Positions 8,940 through 17,192 of a stretch of 64,000 nt of DNA are shown piece after piece (positions within the stretch are counted from its first letter, which is position 1; each line of letters begins with the position of its first letter). The stretch spans positions 694,505-758,504 of the forward strand of contig NZ_JAIWNA010000001.1 in the NCBI RefSeq assembly GCF_020216065.1, read 5' to 3'. The translations under genes and the position numbers were made by a program. This stretch comes from Nocardia rosealba (GTDB taxonomy: Bacteria > Actinomycetota > Actinomycetes > Mycobacteriales > Mycobacteriaceae). The notes beneath the pieces are model-generated. The model did no database searches, had not been told where the DNA came from, and saw nothing but the letters and a program-made list of their open reading frames with translations.

Positions 8940-9299
8940 GTACCGACCGTCGCGGAAACGCTGCGTATCAAGGCCTTCCTGATCGTGCGACGGAACCAAA
9001 CCCGTGACTATCTCGATGTTGCCGCACTGACCGAAGCGATGGGGACCGCCGAGGCGGTCGAGGTGCTTGCGCATATCGATGAGTACTACGCCGACCAGCG
9101 GATCGACGGCGTGCCCGTGTCCTCTCAGGTGGTGCGTCAGCTTGCTGATCCACGACCCGCTGATTCGTCGGTCACTCAGCAGCTGACCGCGTACCGCAAC
9201 CTCGAGCACAAGTGGCACGATTGGAATCGGGTACGGGATCGGTGCAGGGAAGTGGCGATAGCGCTCGCGGAAGGTGGGGATGATGGTCCAGTTTCGTAA
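8940..9299 (+). pseudogene. C-terminal remnant of an AbiEii-like nucleotidyltransferase
   Basis: The frame can be followed from 8940 (VPTVAETLRIKAFL, then IVRRNQTRDYLDVAAL) to the stop at 9299, ending in the YRNLEHKWHDWNRV segment. From memory this is the second half of small actinobacterial nucleotidyltransferases of the AbiEii/AbiGii toxin class, in which TLRIKA-x6-RN-x2-RDY is conserved. The N-terminal half with the nucleotidyltransferase GS and DxD motifs is missing; upstream sequence is occupied by the divergent antitoxin gene. The GTG at 8985 would give a 104-residue product, but it would lack the active site. The remnant overlaps the start of the XRE gene by 20 bp, consistent with a former toxin-antitoxin operon. 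Confidence 0.6.
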
Positions 9300-9726
9300 C
9301 CTGAATATCTCGCCGGACGCGCCGGTTTCGGAATGGCCGACCGAGGCGGTGCAGACCGCGTTGGAGCGTGGCGACCTTCGTGATTGGCGGCGGATCGGTG
9401 CGGAGTTGCGTCGCGATCCGTGGGGGCGGATCGCGCGTCGGTTGGAAGAGGTCCTTTCGCACAGTCGTCCCTACGGGGTCGCCGAGTTGATGGAGGGCCT
9501 ACTCGAGCGGGCACGCGAGCGCGCCGAGGCCGACGAGCGAAGAGAAGTTGCCGACGAAGTGCGTCGGGCGGTCGCCGATTCTGGGTTGACCAGCGCCGAA
9601 TTCGCCGCCAGCGTGGGAACTTCCGGCTCACGACTGTCCACCTACATGAGCGGCAAGGTTGTCCCCTCCTCGACGATGATGGTGCGAATTCGTCGCGTGG
9701 CGGACCGCCACCGATCGGTCGCGTGA
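9280..9726 (+). CDS. XRE-like helix-turn-helix protein
   Basis: 148 residues. The N-terminal half is helical and unrecognised (ALERGDLRDWRRIGAELRRDPWGRIARRLEEVL). The C-terminal half, about 95-140, is a Cro/CI-like helix-turn-helix: VRRAVADSGLTSAEFAASVGTSGSRLSTYMSG, in parts. The ATG at 9280 is chosen because GGAAGG at 9269-9274 is correctly spaced; ATG 9283 is equally possible. It overlaps the end of the truncated nucleotidyltransferase and was probably its antitoxin or regulator. The coding frame itself is intact. Confidence 0.65.
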   Translation: MMVQFRNLNISPDAPVSEWPTEAVQTALERGDLRDWRRIGAELRRDPWGRIARRLEEVLSHSRPYGVAELMEGLLERARERAEADERREVADEVRRAVADSGLTSAEFAASVGTSGSRLSTYMSGKVVPSSTMMVRIRRVADRHRSVA

Positions 9727-9753
9727 CCCGCTCGGGACGCGGATGGTCGGTTG

Positions 9754-9903
9754 ATGTGGGCGCAACGGGATCGGTTGATCGAGGCGGGGCGTGTGGCGAC
9801 GATGGCTGAGCCGACGGGAGTGGACGCCGAGCATGCCCGGCGTCGTGCTGCGCAACATCGTCTGGGGTGCGCAGGAAGCGAAACGGCGGCGCGATCAGAG
9901 TGA
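9754..9903 (+). pseudogene. Decayed vapB copy with start of vapC
   Basis: The sequence aligns with the reverse complement of the intact vapB 3' half at 3165-3320. QRDRLIEAGR matches QRERDRLVEL, and GVDAEHARRRAAQHR matches EVDAEHTRRRASQRR, with an internal deletion of roughly 50 bp between them. At the vapB/vapC junction the overlapping ATGA has become GTGC, so the antitoxin stop is lost, and the next codons RKR match the SKKR start of vapC. After about 9898 the likeness ends. The surviving 49-codon frame lacks the DNA-binding N-terminus. Confidence 0.7.
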
Positions 9904-9911
9904 CGATGAAG

Positions 9912-9947
9912 TCCCGCAGGGCGGTCGCTGTGGACAGTCCTGCGGGA
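9912..9947 (-). terminator. Possible terminator of erm
   Basis: TCCCGCAGG and CCTGCGGGA form a 9-bp stem with an 18-nt loop just past the erm stop codon. No clear T-run follows on the minus strand. Confidence 0.4.
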
Positions 9948-9953
9948 TGCCGG

Positions 9954-10775
9954 TCAAGCCAACGCGGAGTGTAGTTCCACCCACTGCTCCGGGTGGACAT
10001 AGGCGACCACCGTGTCGTGGGCGATGCCTGCGCTGTGCAGGGCCGTGTCCACTCCCTGGTAGCGGGTGTGCAGTGCGGTGCGGACCGAGCCGCCGATTCC
10101 GGAGTATGCGGTGCGGACCAGTTCGATGTAGGAGTCGTGGTGGGGGACAAGGGGTGTCGGGCGGCGGTCCAGTCGCAGGATGGCGGCGTCGACCGCCGGG
10201 ATCGGGCGGAAACTGGTGCGGGGGATGTGGCCGCGTAGTTGCCAGTCGAACCAGGGCCAGGTCAGGGCGGTTGTCAGGCTCCATCTTCCGTAGTCGCCGG
10301 TGTGTTTGCGGGCGTATTCGCGTTGGGTGAGCAGGGTCGCCGAGGTGAGGGCCGGTGCGCTCAGGCACCAGTCCACGATCCGTGCGGTGGCCGAGAACGG
10401 GATGTTGCCGACCACCGCGAACTCGGTGCGTGGTGCCTTGGCATTGGTGAAATCGCCTCGGATCACCCGGATTCCGTGTTCGCCTCTGGTCTGGGCCGAG
10501 AGTTTGGCCGCCAGCAGCGGATCGATCTCGTAGGCGGTGACCTCGGCCCCGCGCCGGGCAAGTGCTCGGGTGAGGACGCCTTCGCCGGCACCGGGTTCGA
10601 GCACGGTACCGGCTGGATCGGCGACGGTCATCAGCAGTTCGACCGCGTGTGGATCCACCAGGAAGTTCTGTGACAGCGTCCTTCTGTTCGAGTCACGCGA
10701 CGTACGGTGGCCCCCACGCGCGGCGATCTTGCGCTGGGTGTGTGAATAGTTCTTGTGTGAATGGTCCTGCGCCAC
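9954..10775 (-). CDS. erm: Erm 23S rRNA adenine N6-methyltransferase
   Basis: 273 residues. LSQNFL (34-39), EPGAGEG (60-66, SAM binding), EID at 83-85 and GNIPFSAT (123-130, target adenine pocket) are diagnostic of the Erm/KsgA superfamily, with the Erm-type NIPF. It methylates N6 of A2058 (E. coli numbering) in 23S rRNA, giving resistance to macrolides, lincosamides and streptogramin B. The basic, His-rich N-terminal extension of about 30 residues resembles actinobacterial Erm proteins. The start is GTG at 10775 with GAAGGGG about 10 nt upstream. Upstream lie a short leader ORF and hairpins, so expression may be inducible. It sits in the accessory insertion between cbs and metB. Confidence 0.92.
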   Translation of the reverse strand: MAQDHSHKNYSHTQRKIAARGGHRTSRDSNRRTLSQNFLVDPHAVELLMTVADPAGTVLEPGAGEGVLTRALARRGAEVTAYEIDPLLAAKLSAQTRGEHGIRVIRGDFTNAKAPRTEFAVVGNIPFSATARIVDWCLSAPALTSATLLTQREYARKHTGDYGRWSLTTALTWPWFDWQLRGHIPRTSFRPIPAVDAAILRLDRRPTPLVPHHDSYIELVRTAYSGIGGSVRTALHTRYQGVDTALHSAGIAHDTVVAYVHPEQWVELHSALA

Positions 10776-10794
10776 GGCAGTTGCCCCTTCGGGT

Positions 10795-10861
10795 CATCGA
10801 GTCGGAAGAGTCTCGATGGGCCCTGGGCGCGCCGGTGGACGCGAAGAGGAGATCCGCGTCC
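10795..10861 (-). promoter_or_regulatory. Two hairpins in the erm leader
   Basis: In transcript order, GGACGCG/CGCGTCC pair across 11 nt (10837-10861, just after the leader-peptide stop) and CATCGAG/CTCGATG pair across 10 nt (10795-10818, ending next to the erm Shine-Dalgarno sequence). This placement suits an attenuation device in which ribosome stalling on the leader peptide changes pairing and frees erm translation. Alternative pairings were not computed. Confidence 0.45.
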
Positions 10862-10862
10862 G

Positions 10863-10916
10863 CTAGCGGGCCAGAGCCCGGGCGTGGCGGATGCGGATGA
10901 ATACGGTGCACGACAT
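10863..10916 (-). CDS. Candidate erm leader peptide with R-I-R motif
   Basis: A 17-codon frame, MSCTVFIRIRHARALAR, ends 87 nt before the erm start. It contains Arg8-Ile9-Arg10, the R/K-x-R/K arrangement known to stall ribosomes carrying a macrolide, as in the RLR leader of ErmD. A TAGCGT box lies 7 nt before its ATG, so the transcript could begin at the leader itself, without a Shine-Dalgarno sequence. Hairpins lie between it and erm. Whether it is translated cannot be seen from sequence; position, size and motif together make a plausible drug sensor. Confidence 0.5.
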   Translation of the reverse strand: MSCTVFIRIRHARALAR

Positions 10917-10923
10917 GCGGATC

Positions 10924-10958
10924 ACGCTAGAAGCCGGTCTGTTCGGTTCGCAACCGAA
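10924..10958 (-). promoter_or_regulatory. erm promoter with palindromic operator
   Basis: On the minus strand, TTGCGA (10948-10953) and TAGCGT (10924-10929) are separated by 18 bp. A perfect palindrome, TTCGGTT-GCG-AACCGAA (10942-10958), covers the -35 box. It may bind a regulator; alternatively it is a short stem ending the FAD gene, which stops 10 bp away. Confidence 0.5.
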
Positions 10959-10967
10959 TTTCGGCGG

Positions 10968-12137
10968 TCACGCCCCGCTGACCGTTCGGGTGCGCAGGGC
11001 AGCGACCGCCGACTCGGCGGCGATCAGCGCACTGTTGATGGAGATCTCCCCGCGCATGCCGGGTGCGGCGACCATGTCACCGGCCAGATACACCCCGTTG
11101 CCCCGGTCGACGGCCGGACGGTCGCGCCATGTGGTGCCCGGGAGGTCGAGGGCCCCGGTGCGGTTCTTCGCGGTGGCCTTGCGGTGAAAGGTCTTGCGGG
11201 AGCGCCAGTCCGGGATGCTGGCATCGGCCAAGGCTTCGAGGCGGTGGTGAGCGGCGTCGCGGGATTCGCCCGGGCGGATGGGCATCTGGAGTTGGTAGAG
11301 GGATTCGCCAGCGGGAGCGATGGAGTCGTCCTGCATCGTGTAGGACTCGTGGAAGCCGCCTTCGTCCAGGTCGAAGACGATGCTGCGGTCGCGCCGGTCC
11401 CGCGTGACGGCGATGTCGAGCAGGGCTGCGAAACCACCGGTGGCATGAAGGGTTTCGTCGCCGAGCAGCCGTCGAGCCGCTTCGAGTTCGGTGGCGACGA
11501 TGACGGGGCCGTCGGTGGGCAATGTGTCCACGCGCGTACCGGTTTCGACGGCCACACCGAGTTCGCCCGCGCGCACGACCATCCGGTCGACCGTGCGCTG
11601 CCAGCCGCCACGCACCCACCGCACCGCCGGAACCTTGGGTCCGAGGGCGCGCTGGAAGAGATCCCAGACGAAGGCCGCGGAGAGGCGGCCGGTGTCGGCG
11701 TCGTAGGTGAGCACGCTGATCGCGTTGGCCAGCTGGGTGGCGGTGTGCTCGCCCCAGCGCTGCGCGGCCCAGGTGTGGAAGTCGACGTCGACCGGTGCCT
11801 TCAGCCATTTGCGTGACTGCGCCCGCAGCATCCCTGTCGGTGGCACCCGGCGCAGCTTGCCGTCCGCACGGAAGCCGAGCTTCGCGGCGCTGATCGGCGA
11901 CGGCCGACCGAGCCCGGTGACGAAGCCGCGCTTCTTCAGCCAGGCGTAATGCGGTCCGTCGGCATAGAAGACGTGTGCCCCGTCGTGCGCGACGTACGGT
12001 CCGGCGATGGCGCGGGCGCGGCCGCCGAGCGTGGCATGTGCCTCGTAGAGGCGAACGGTCGCTCCTGCTTCGGCGGCGGAGATCGCCGCGGTGAGTCCGG
12101 CGAGTCCGCCGCCGATGACTGTGATGGGTGTGTTCAT
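10968..12137 (-). CDS. FAD-dependent amine-oxidase/desaturase-like oxidoreductase
   Basis: 389 residues. ITVIGGGLAGLTAAISAAEAG at the N-terminus is a Rossmann FAD-binding motif, with the acidic E of LYEAH and GGRARA completing the amine-oxidase/phytoene-desaturase pattern. GNGVYLAGDMVAAPGMRGE near residue 350 is the C-terminal FAD contact. Substrate unknown. The ATG at 12137 overlaps the stop of the upstream TetR gene by 4 nt, so the two form one coupled operon, presumably controlled by that repressor through the palindrome at 12788-12811. Confidence 0.8.
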   Translation of the reverse strand: MNTPITVIGGGLAGLTAAISAAEAGATVRLYEAHATLGGRARAIAGPYVAHDGAHVFYADGPHYAWLKKRGFVTGLGRPSPISAAKLGFRADGKLRRVPPTGMLRAQSRKWLKAPVDVDFHTWAAQRWGEHTATQLANAISVLTYDADTGRLSAAFVWDLFQRALGPKVPAVRWVRGGWQRTVDRMVVRAGELGVAVETGTRVDTLPTDGPVIVATELEAARRLLGDETLHATGGFAALLDIAVTRDRRDRSIVFDLDEGGFHESYTMQDDSIAPAGESLYQLQMPIRPGESRDAAHHRLEALADASIPDWRSRKTFHRKATAKNRTGALDLPGTTWRDRPAVDRGNGVYLAGDMVAAPGMRGEISINSALIAAESAVAALRTRTVSGA

Positions 12138-12775
12138 CCTCGGTCCTGTTCCTCGTGGTCCGCGCGGTCGAGCCGGGCGGCGATCATCTCTGCGGTTGCT
12201 CGCAGATAGCGTTCGGGGTCGACATCGGCGGGGTGGGCGCCGTCGAAGATGTCGCGAATGAGCCAGTAGTGGGCGATTGCCCCGGCGACCACGGCGGCCG
12301 TGGCCTCCCAATCCTGTTCGCGCCGTGTGGAACCGGCCGCTTCGGTGAGTACGCCGGTGATCACCCGCATCACCGTCGCGTACTCCTGCTGCCGGAACAC
12401 TTCGAGCAAACCTTCGGGAATCGAGTTGTCCCGCATCAGGATCCGGCTCACGTCGCGGTCGTGGTCCATACGCGCCAAGCCGATCCGGCACAGCGCTGTC
12501 AGCTTGTCGACGGTGCTGCCCGACGGCGCGAGGGCCGCCGCGATCGAGGCATTCGGCGCGAGCAGCGGTTCCCACGCTCCACGCTCGGACAGCCGCGCCG
12601 ACACCGCCTCGACCAGCAGTTCGTCCTTGGACCGGAAGTGCCGGTACAGCCCACCGGCCCCGCTGGACAACCCCGCGGCCTGCTCGATCTGAGCCACCGA
12701 GGTCTTGGCGAACCCCTGCTCACCGAACAGCCGCAGCGCCTCGGTCATGATCCGCTCGCGCGTCGACGGCGTCAC
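12134..12775 (-). CDS. TetR-family repressor
   Basis: 213 residues. TRERIMTEALRLFGEQGF opens the helix-turn-helix, which continues through SVAQIEQAAGLSSGAGGLYRHF to about residue 55; the remainder is an all-helical ligand domain. The start GTG at 12775 is chosen because AGGAGG (12781-12786) then lies 5 nt upstream; the in-frame GTG at 12781 directly abuts that sequence and is unlikely to be used. A 9-bp perfect inverted repeat lies just upstream, so autoregulation together with the coupled FAD oxidoreductase is expected. Confidence 0.85.
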   Translation of the reverse strand: MTPSTRERIMTEALRLFGEQGFAKTSVAQIEQAAGLSSGAGGLYRHFRSKDELLVEAVSARLSERGAWEPLLAPNASIAAALAPSGSTVDKLTALCRIGLARMDHDRDVSRILMRDNSIPEGLLEVFRQQEYATVMRVITGVLTEAAGSTRREQDWEATAAVVAGAIAHYWLIRDIFDGAHPADVDPERYLRATAEMIAARLDRADHEEQDRG

Positions 12776-12787
12776 CGGCACCTCCTG

Positions 12788-12811
12788 CTGTAAGTAACCA
12801 CTTACTTACAG
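12788..12811. promoter_or_regulatory. TetR operator palindrome
   Basis: CTGTAAGTA-ACCACT-TACTTACAG: a perfect 9-bp inverted repeat with a 6-bp spacer, immediately upstream of the TetR Shine-Dalgarno sequence. A repressor dimer here would block the TetR/FAD operon, and possibly the divergent gene starting at 12977. Confidence 0.75.
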
Positions 12812-12865
12812 ACTGGGCCGCGACGGCTCCGAGCGCAAGAGCCGGATCGTGTGGCTCATCCCACG

Positions 12866-12892
12866 TGCGAGAAAGTAGGCAACTTTCTCGCA
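12866..12892. promoter_or_regulatory. Perfect 11-bp inverted repeat upstream of channel gene
   Basis: TGCGAGAAAGT-AGGCA-ACTTTCTCGCA lies 84 bp before the channel start. It is symmetric enough for a dimeric regulator site and would also fold as a hairpin in an untranslated leader. It differs in sequence from the TetR palindrome 55 bp away, so it is probably for another factor. Confidence 0.6.
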
Positions 12893-12976
12893 ACCGACTG
12901 GTTCGGACCGATTCAGGGGGGTAAGCCTCCGATGACACTCTCGGCAAATCGGGCGGGAAGAGCGAAAGGAAGTGCT

Positions 12977-13846
12977 GTGGACAACTCCGTCGTCGCGATC
13001 GACTTCCAGCAAGGCTTCAATGACGCTTGGAGTTCGGTAGCGCAATTCGTGCCGAAATTGGTTGCCTTCATCGCCATCCTGCTGATCGGCTGGATCATCG
13101 CGAAAGTAGTGGCGAAGGTGGTGAACGCGGTGCTCGAGCGGGTCGGTTTCGACCGGCTGGTCGAGCGCGGCCAGATCAAGAAGATGATGGCCAAGAGCAA
13201 GTACGACGCCTCTGATCTGCTGGCCAAGCTGGCCTACTACGCGATCCTGCTGATCGCGCTGCAGATCGGTTTCGGTGTGTTCGGCCCCAACCCGGTCAGT
13301 GACCTGCTCACCGGCATCGTGGCCTGGCTGCCCAAGGCGGCGGTGGCGATCGTGATCGTCGTGATCGCGGGTGCGGTCGCGCACGCGGTCGGCGAACTGG
13401 TCACCAACGCGCTCGGCGGGCTGTCCTACGGTTCGCTGCTCGGCAAGATCGCCTCGGTCTTCATCTGGGCGATCGGCATCATCGCTGCCCTGAACCAGAT
13501 CGGTGTCGCCACCACGGTGACCACCCCGATCCTGATCGCCGTGCTCGCCACGATCGGCGGCATCCTCGTCGTCGGCGTGGGCGGTGGCCTGGTTCGTCCC
13601 ATGGAGCAGCGCTGGAGCAGCTGGCTCGGCAACATCGAATCGGAGATGCCCGCACTCAAGGGTGAGGCGCAGGCCTACCAGCGCGGTCGTGAGGACGTGA
13701 CGCGTGAGGGTCAGCGGGTGCCGGGTTCGCACACCCAGCAGACCCAGCAGGAATGGGCGACTCCCGGTGCGGGCGGCAGCCCGCAGGCCGGTGGCTACCC
13801 GCAGACGGGCCAGCAGCCCGGCTGGGGCGGGGAAACCGCGAGGTAG
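12977..13846 (+). CDS. CmpX/MscS-like membrane channel protein
   Basis: 289 residues. After about 15 residues come several hydrophobic helices: KLVAFIAILLIGWIIAKVVA, a charged KKMMAKSKYDASD loop, and further segments to about 205. The KVVAKVVNAVLERVGFDRLVE pattern is typical of the conserved-TM-helix family (CmpX) related to small-conductance mechanosensitive channels. The cytoplasmic tail of about 75 residues is rich in Gln, Gly and Pro. The GTG at 12977 has AAAGGA 6 nt upstream; earlier in-frame codons lack a ribosome site. Likely role: release of small solutes on membrane tension. It is divergent from the TetR operon, with two palindromes between. Confidence 0.75.
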   Translation: MDNSVVAIDFQQGFNDAWSSVAQFVPKLVAFIAILLIGWIIAKVVAKVVNAVLERVGFDRLVERGQIKKMMAKSKYDASDLLAKLAYYAILLIALQIGFGVFGPNPVSDLLTGIVAWLPKAAVAIVIVVIAGAVAHAVGELVTNALGGLSYGSLLGKIASVFIWAIGIIAALNQIGVATTVTTPILIAVLATIGGILVVGVGGGLVRPMEQRWSSWLGNIESEMPALKGEAQAYQRGREDVTREGQRVPGSHTQQTQQEWATPGAGGSPQAGGYPQTGQQPGWGGETAR

Positions 13847-13860
13847 GAACCAACCGGCGC

Positions 13861-13895
13861 CGGCGTTCCGTCACCGCATCGGTGGCGGGGCGCCG
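13861..13895. terminator. Bidirectional terminator between converging genes
   Basis: An imperfect hairpin: CGGCG, CCG and CACCG pair with CGGTG, CGG and CGCCG around CAT, with small internal loops. It lies between the stops at 13846 and 13905. Confidence 0.5.
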
Positions 13896-13904
13896 ATTCC
13901 GGTT

Positions 13905-14255
13905 TCAGGCGGCGGCGTGCCGGCAGACGGCGGCCAGCCGGTACTGCAACCAATCGGCGTCGTGCCAGGTCTGCGGTGCCACTCCGGCGAACACCCCGGC
14001 CCGCTCGGCGACGACCTGATCGAGCAGCCCGCGCACGTAGCCGGCCAGCAGGATGGCGAGCGGAAGCCGCGCCGCCTCCTCGACCCCGTACTCGAGAATG
14101 TCGCGGACGGCGGCGGCGTGCTGGTCCAGCTGCGCCAGCACCCCGGGGTGCTGCGCCGCGGCGGCGGCCGCAGGGACGCCGTATTCGATGTTCAACTGTC
14201 GCAGATGTCGCCGTGCCGAAATTTCGAGCAGTGCGGGGCCGAGCGAAAACACCAC
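13905..14255 (-). CDS. DUF6401-like small protein
   Basis: 116 residues, mostly helical. The centre QHAAAVRDILEYGVEEAARLPLAILLAGYVRGLLD and the end WHDADWLQYRLAAVCRHAA, quoted in parts, match from memory the DUF6401 family, sometimes labelled natural-product biosynthesis protein although its function is unproven. There is no signal peptide and no catalytic motif. The start is GTG at 14255. It converges with the channel gene and stands alone; no biosynthetic cluster is nearby. Confidence 0.6.
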   Translation of the reverse strand: MVFSLGPALLEISARRHLRQLNIEYGVPAAAAAAQHPGVLAQLDQHAAAVRDILEYGVEEAARLPLAILLAGYVRGLLDQVVAERAGVFAGVAPQTWHDADWLQYRLAAVCRHAAA

Positions 14256-14413
14256 CAGATGGTAGCGAATCCGGCATAGAGCGGCGAACGCGGCGCAACT
14301 TTACGATCCTGTGCACAGACTTGCGTGAAGCGCCGCCCCGATGGATTCTGGGCGGGTATAACCGATTCGGGAGAACTTTCGGCAAACCAGCTCGGCGAGC
14401 GAAAGGATCTACG

Positions 14414-14722
14414 GTGCACGTCACCGATTCGGCGGTTCAGCTGCTGTGGGCGAATCCTGTCGTCGCCGCGGGCGCCGGTTACACGGCTCGCTCCGGTGTT
14501 ACGGGGTTGCTGCGCCACCGGCCTTATGCGCGGGTGCTCGGCCGATTCGTCGCGGCTTTCATCTGGGGTAGCGGCGGAGTCGCCGCGCTCACGGCCCTCG
14601 GGGTTCCGCTGAGCGCCACCCTCCCGCTCGCACTCACGGTGTTCACCGTGGTCGCTCTCACGCTCACCCTCGTCTTCGCCGGCGGAATGATCCGCCCCGC
14701 GACCGCTGACTCGACGGACTGA
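14414..14722 (+). CDS. Small membrane protein of unknown function
   Basis: 102 residues with hydrophobic segments near 8-25, 47-68 and 72-95, so probably two to three membrane helices. Not recognised. The GTG at 14414 has GAAAGGA (14401-14407) about 6 nt upstream, and TATAAC at 14357-14362 could be its -10 box. The longer in-frame extension upstream has low-complexity Arg/Pro sequence and is not credible. The stop is embedded in a 10-bp inverted repeat. Confidence 0.5.
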   Translation: MHVTDSAVQLLWANPVVAAGAGYTARSGVTGLLRHRPYARVLGRFVAAFIWGSGGVAALTALGVPLSATLPLALTVFTVVALTLTLVFAGGMIRPATADSTD

Positions 14723-14737
14723 TCCGCCCGTCGAGTC
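14708..14737. terminator. Terminator between converging genes
   Basis: GACTCGACGG and CCGTCGAGTC form a perfect 10-bp stem with a 10-nt loop, overlapping the stop at 14720-14722 and ending 11 bp before the acyl-CoA dehydrogenase stop. Confidence 0.65.
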
Positions 14738-14748
14738 CGGCAGATCCG

Positions 14749-15930
<1,182 letters not shown>

Positions 15931-15936
15931 GGCGTC

Positions 15937-16023
15937 AGCTTAACCGCGGCACCGTCACCGAATCGGGCACTTCGTGCAGGCGTGATACCCGTGCGCGAAC
16001 GGCCGGATCCGGGCATCTAGTCT
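15937..16023. promoter_or_regulatory. Divergent leaderless promoters, acyl-CoA dehydrogenase / metB
   Basis: TAAGCT on the minus strand (15937-15942) precedes ATG 15930 by 6 nt; TAGTCT on the plus strand (16018-16023) precedes ATG 16030 by 6 nt. No Shine-Dalgarno sequence is visible for either gene. Confidence 0.55.
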
Positions 16024-16029
16024 GAGTCC

Positions 16030-17172
16030 ATGAGTGAGCTGGGATTCTCGACCAGGGCCGTGCACGCCGGATATGAACCCGATCCTCAGACCGGTGCGGT
16101 GAACGTCCCCATCTACGCGAGCTCCACCTTTGCCCAGGACGGCGTCGGCGGCATGCGTGGAGGCTACGAGTACGCGCGCACCGGCAACCCGACCCGCACG
16201 GCACTGGAAGCCAACCTCGCCGCCCTCGAATCGGGCAGCTACGGTCGCGCCTTCGCCTCGGGCATGGCCGCGACCGACTGTGCGCTGCGCGCGGTGCTCC
16301 GTCCCGGCGACCACATCGTCATCCCCGACGACGCCTACGGCGGCACCTTCCGGCTCATCGACAAGGTGTTCAGCCAGTGGGGCATCGAGCACTCGCCCGC
16401 CCACATCGCGAACCTCGACGAGGTCCGCGCGGCGATCCGCCCCAACACCAAACTGGTGTGGGTCGAGACGCCGACCAACCCGCTGCTGAGCATCGGTGAC
16501 ATCCCCGCGCTGGCCGACATCGCGCACGCGGCGGGCGCCAAGCTCGTCGTCGACAACACTTTCGCCACCCCGTACCTGCAGCAGCCGCTGCTGCTCGGCG
16601 CCGACATCGTCGTGCACTCGACCACCAAGTACCTCGGCGGTCACTCCGATGTCGTCGGCGGTGCGCTCATCACCAACGACCAGGAACTCGACAAGGCCTT
16701 CGCGTTCCTGCAGAACGGCGCGGGCGCGGTGCCCGGCCCGTTCGACGCCTTCCTCACCCTGCGCGGCATCAAGACCCTCGCCGTGCGGATGGAGAAGCAC
16801 TGCGACAACGCCGAGGTGATCGCGGAGTTCCTGTCGAACCACCCGGCCATCTCGAAGGTGATCTACCCGGGCATGCCGACGCATCCCGGCTACGAGGTCG
16901 CCCAGAAGCAGATGCGCCGCAGCGGCGGCATGATCTCGGTTCGCCTCGCCGGCGGCCGGGAGGCGGCGCTGAAGTTCTGCTCGCGCACCACGATCTTCAC
17001 CCTCGCCGAATCGCTGGGCGGCATCGAGTCGCTCATCGAGCACCCGGGCGCCATGACTCACGCCAGCACCGAGGGCTCGGCTCTGGAGGTGCCCGCGGAT
17101 CTGGTGCGGCTCTCGGTGGGTATCGAGGACATCAGCGACCTGCTCGCCGACATCGAACAAGCGTTGAGCTGA
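16030..17172 (+). CDS. metB: Cystathionine gamma-synthase
   Basis: 380 residues, Cys/Met-metabolism PLP enzyme. TRAVHAGYEPD at the N-terminus, YEYARTGNPTR near 46-56 (PLP phosphate contact from the neighbouring subunit), ETPTNP near 146 and HSTTKYLGGHSD with the PLP lysine at 200. It condenses an activated homoserine ester with cysteine to cystathionine; members with this sequence style may also act as gamma-lyases, so the direction in vivo is not certain. With cbs it forms the transsulfuration route. The metB-greA-DUF4307-mca order matches mycobacteria. A -10 box 6 nt before the ATG indicates a leaderless message, and a strong terminator follows. Confidence 0.9.
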   Translation: MSELGFSTRAVHAGYEPDPQTGAVNVPIYASSTFAQDGVGGMRGGYEYARTGNPTRTALEANLAALESGSYGRAFASGMAATDCALRAVLRPGDHIVIPDDAYGGTFRLIDKVFSQWGIEHSPAHIANLDEVRAAIRPNTKLVWVETPTNPLLSIGDIPALADIAHAAGAKLVVDNTFATPYLQQPLLLGADIVVHSTTKYLGGHSDVVGGALITNDQELDKAFAFLQNGAGAVPGPFDAFLTLRGIKTLAVRMEKHCDNAEVIAEFLSNHPAISKVIYPGMPTHPGYEVAQKQMRRSGGMISVRLAGGREAALKFCSRTTIFTLAESLGGIESLIEHPGAMTHASTEGSALEVPADLVRLSVGIEDISDLLADIEQALS

Positions 17173-17192
17173 GCGGGGAACAGGAAATGACG

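Noticed and set aside
9176..10150. Long minus-strand frame of 324 codons
   Set aside because: It is antisense to the XRE gene and vapB remnant and out of frame with erm; Pro/Arg/Thr-rich composition is typical of shadow frames in GC-rich DNA.
10693..10911. A 72-codon minus-strand frame covering the erm start and leader
   Set aside because: It overlaps the erm N-terminus out of frame, has no ribosome site and low-complexity composition; the shorter R-I-R frame fits leader logic better.
10776..10967. WhiB7-type promoter for erm
   Set aside because: No AT-rich WhiB7 box could be seen just upstream of the -35 element; the sequence there is the TTCGGTT palindrome.
13976..14413. N-terminal extension of the small membrane protein
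   Set aside because: Adds about 146 Arg/Pro-rich residues antisense to the DUF6401-like gene; the GTG at 14414 has a proper ribosome site.
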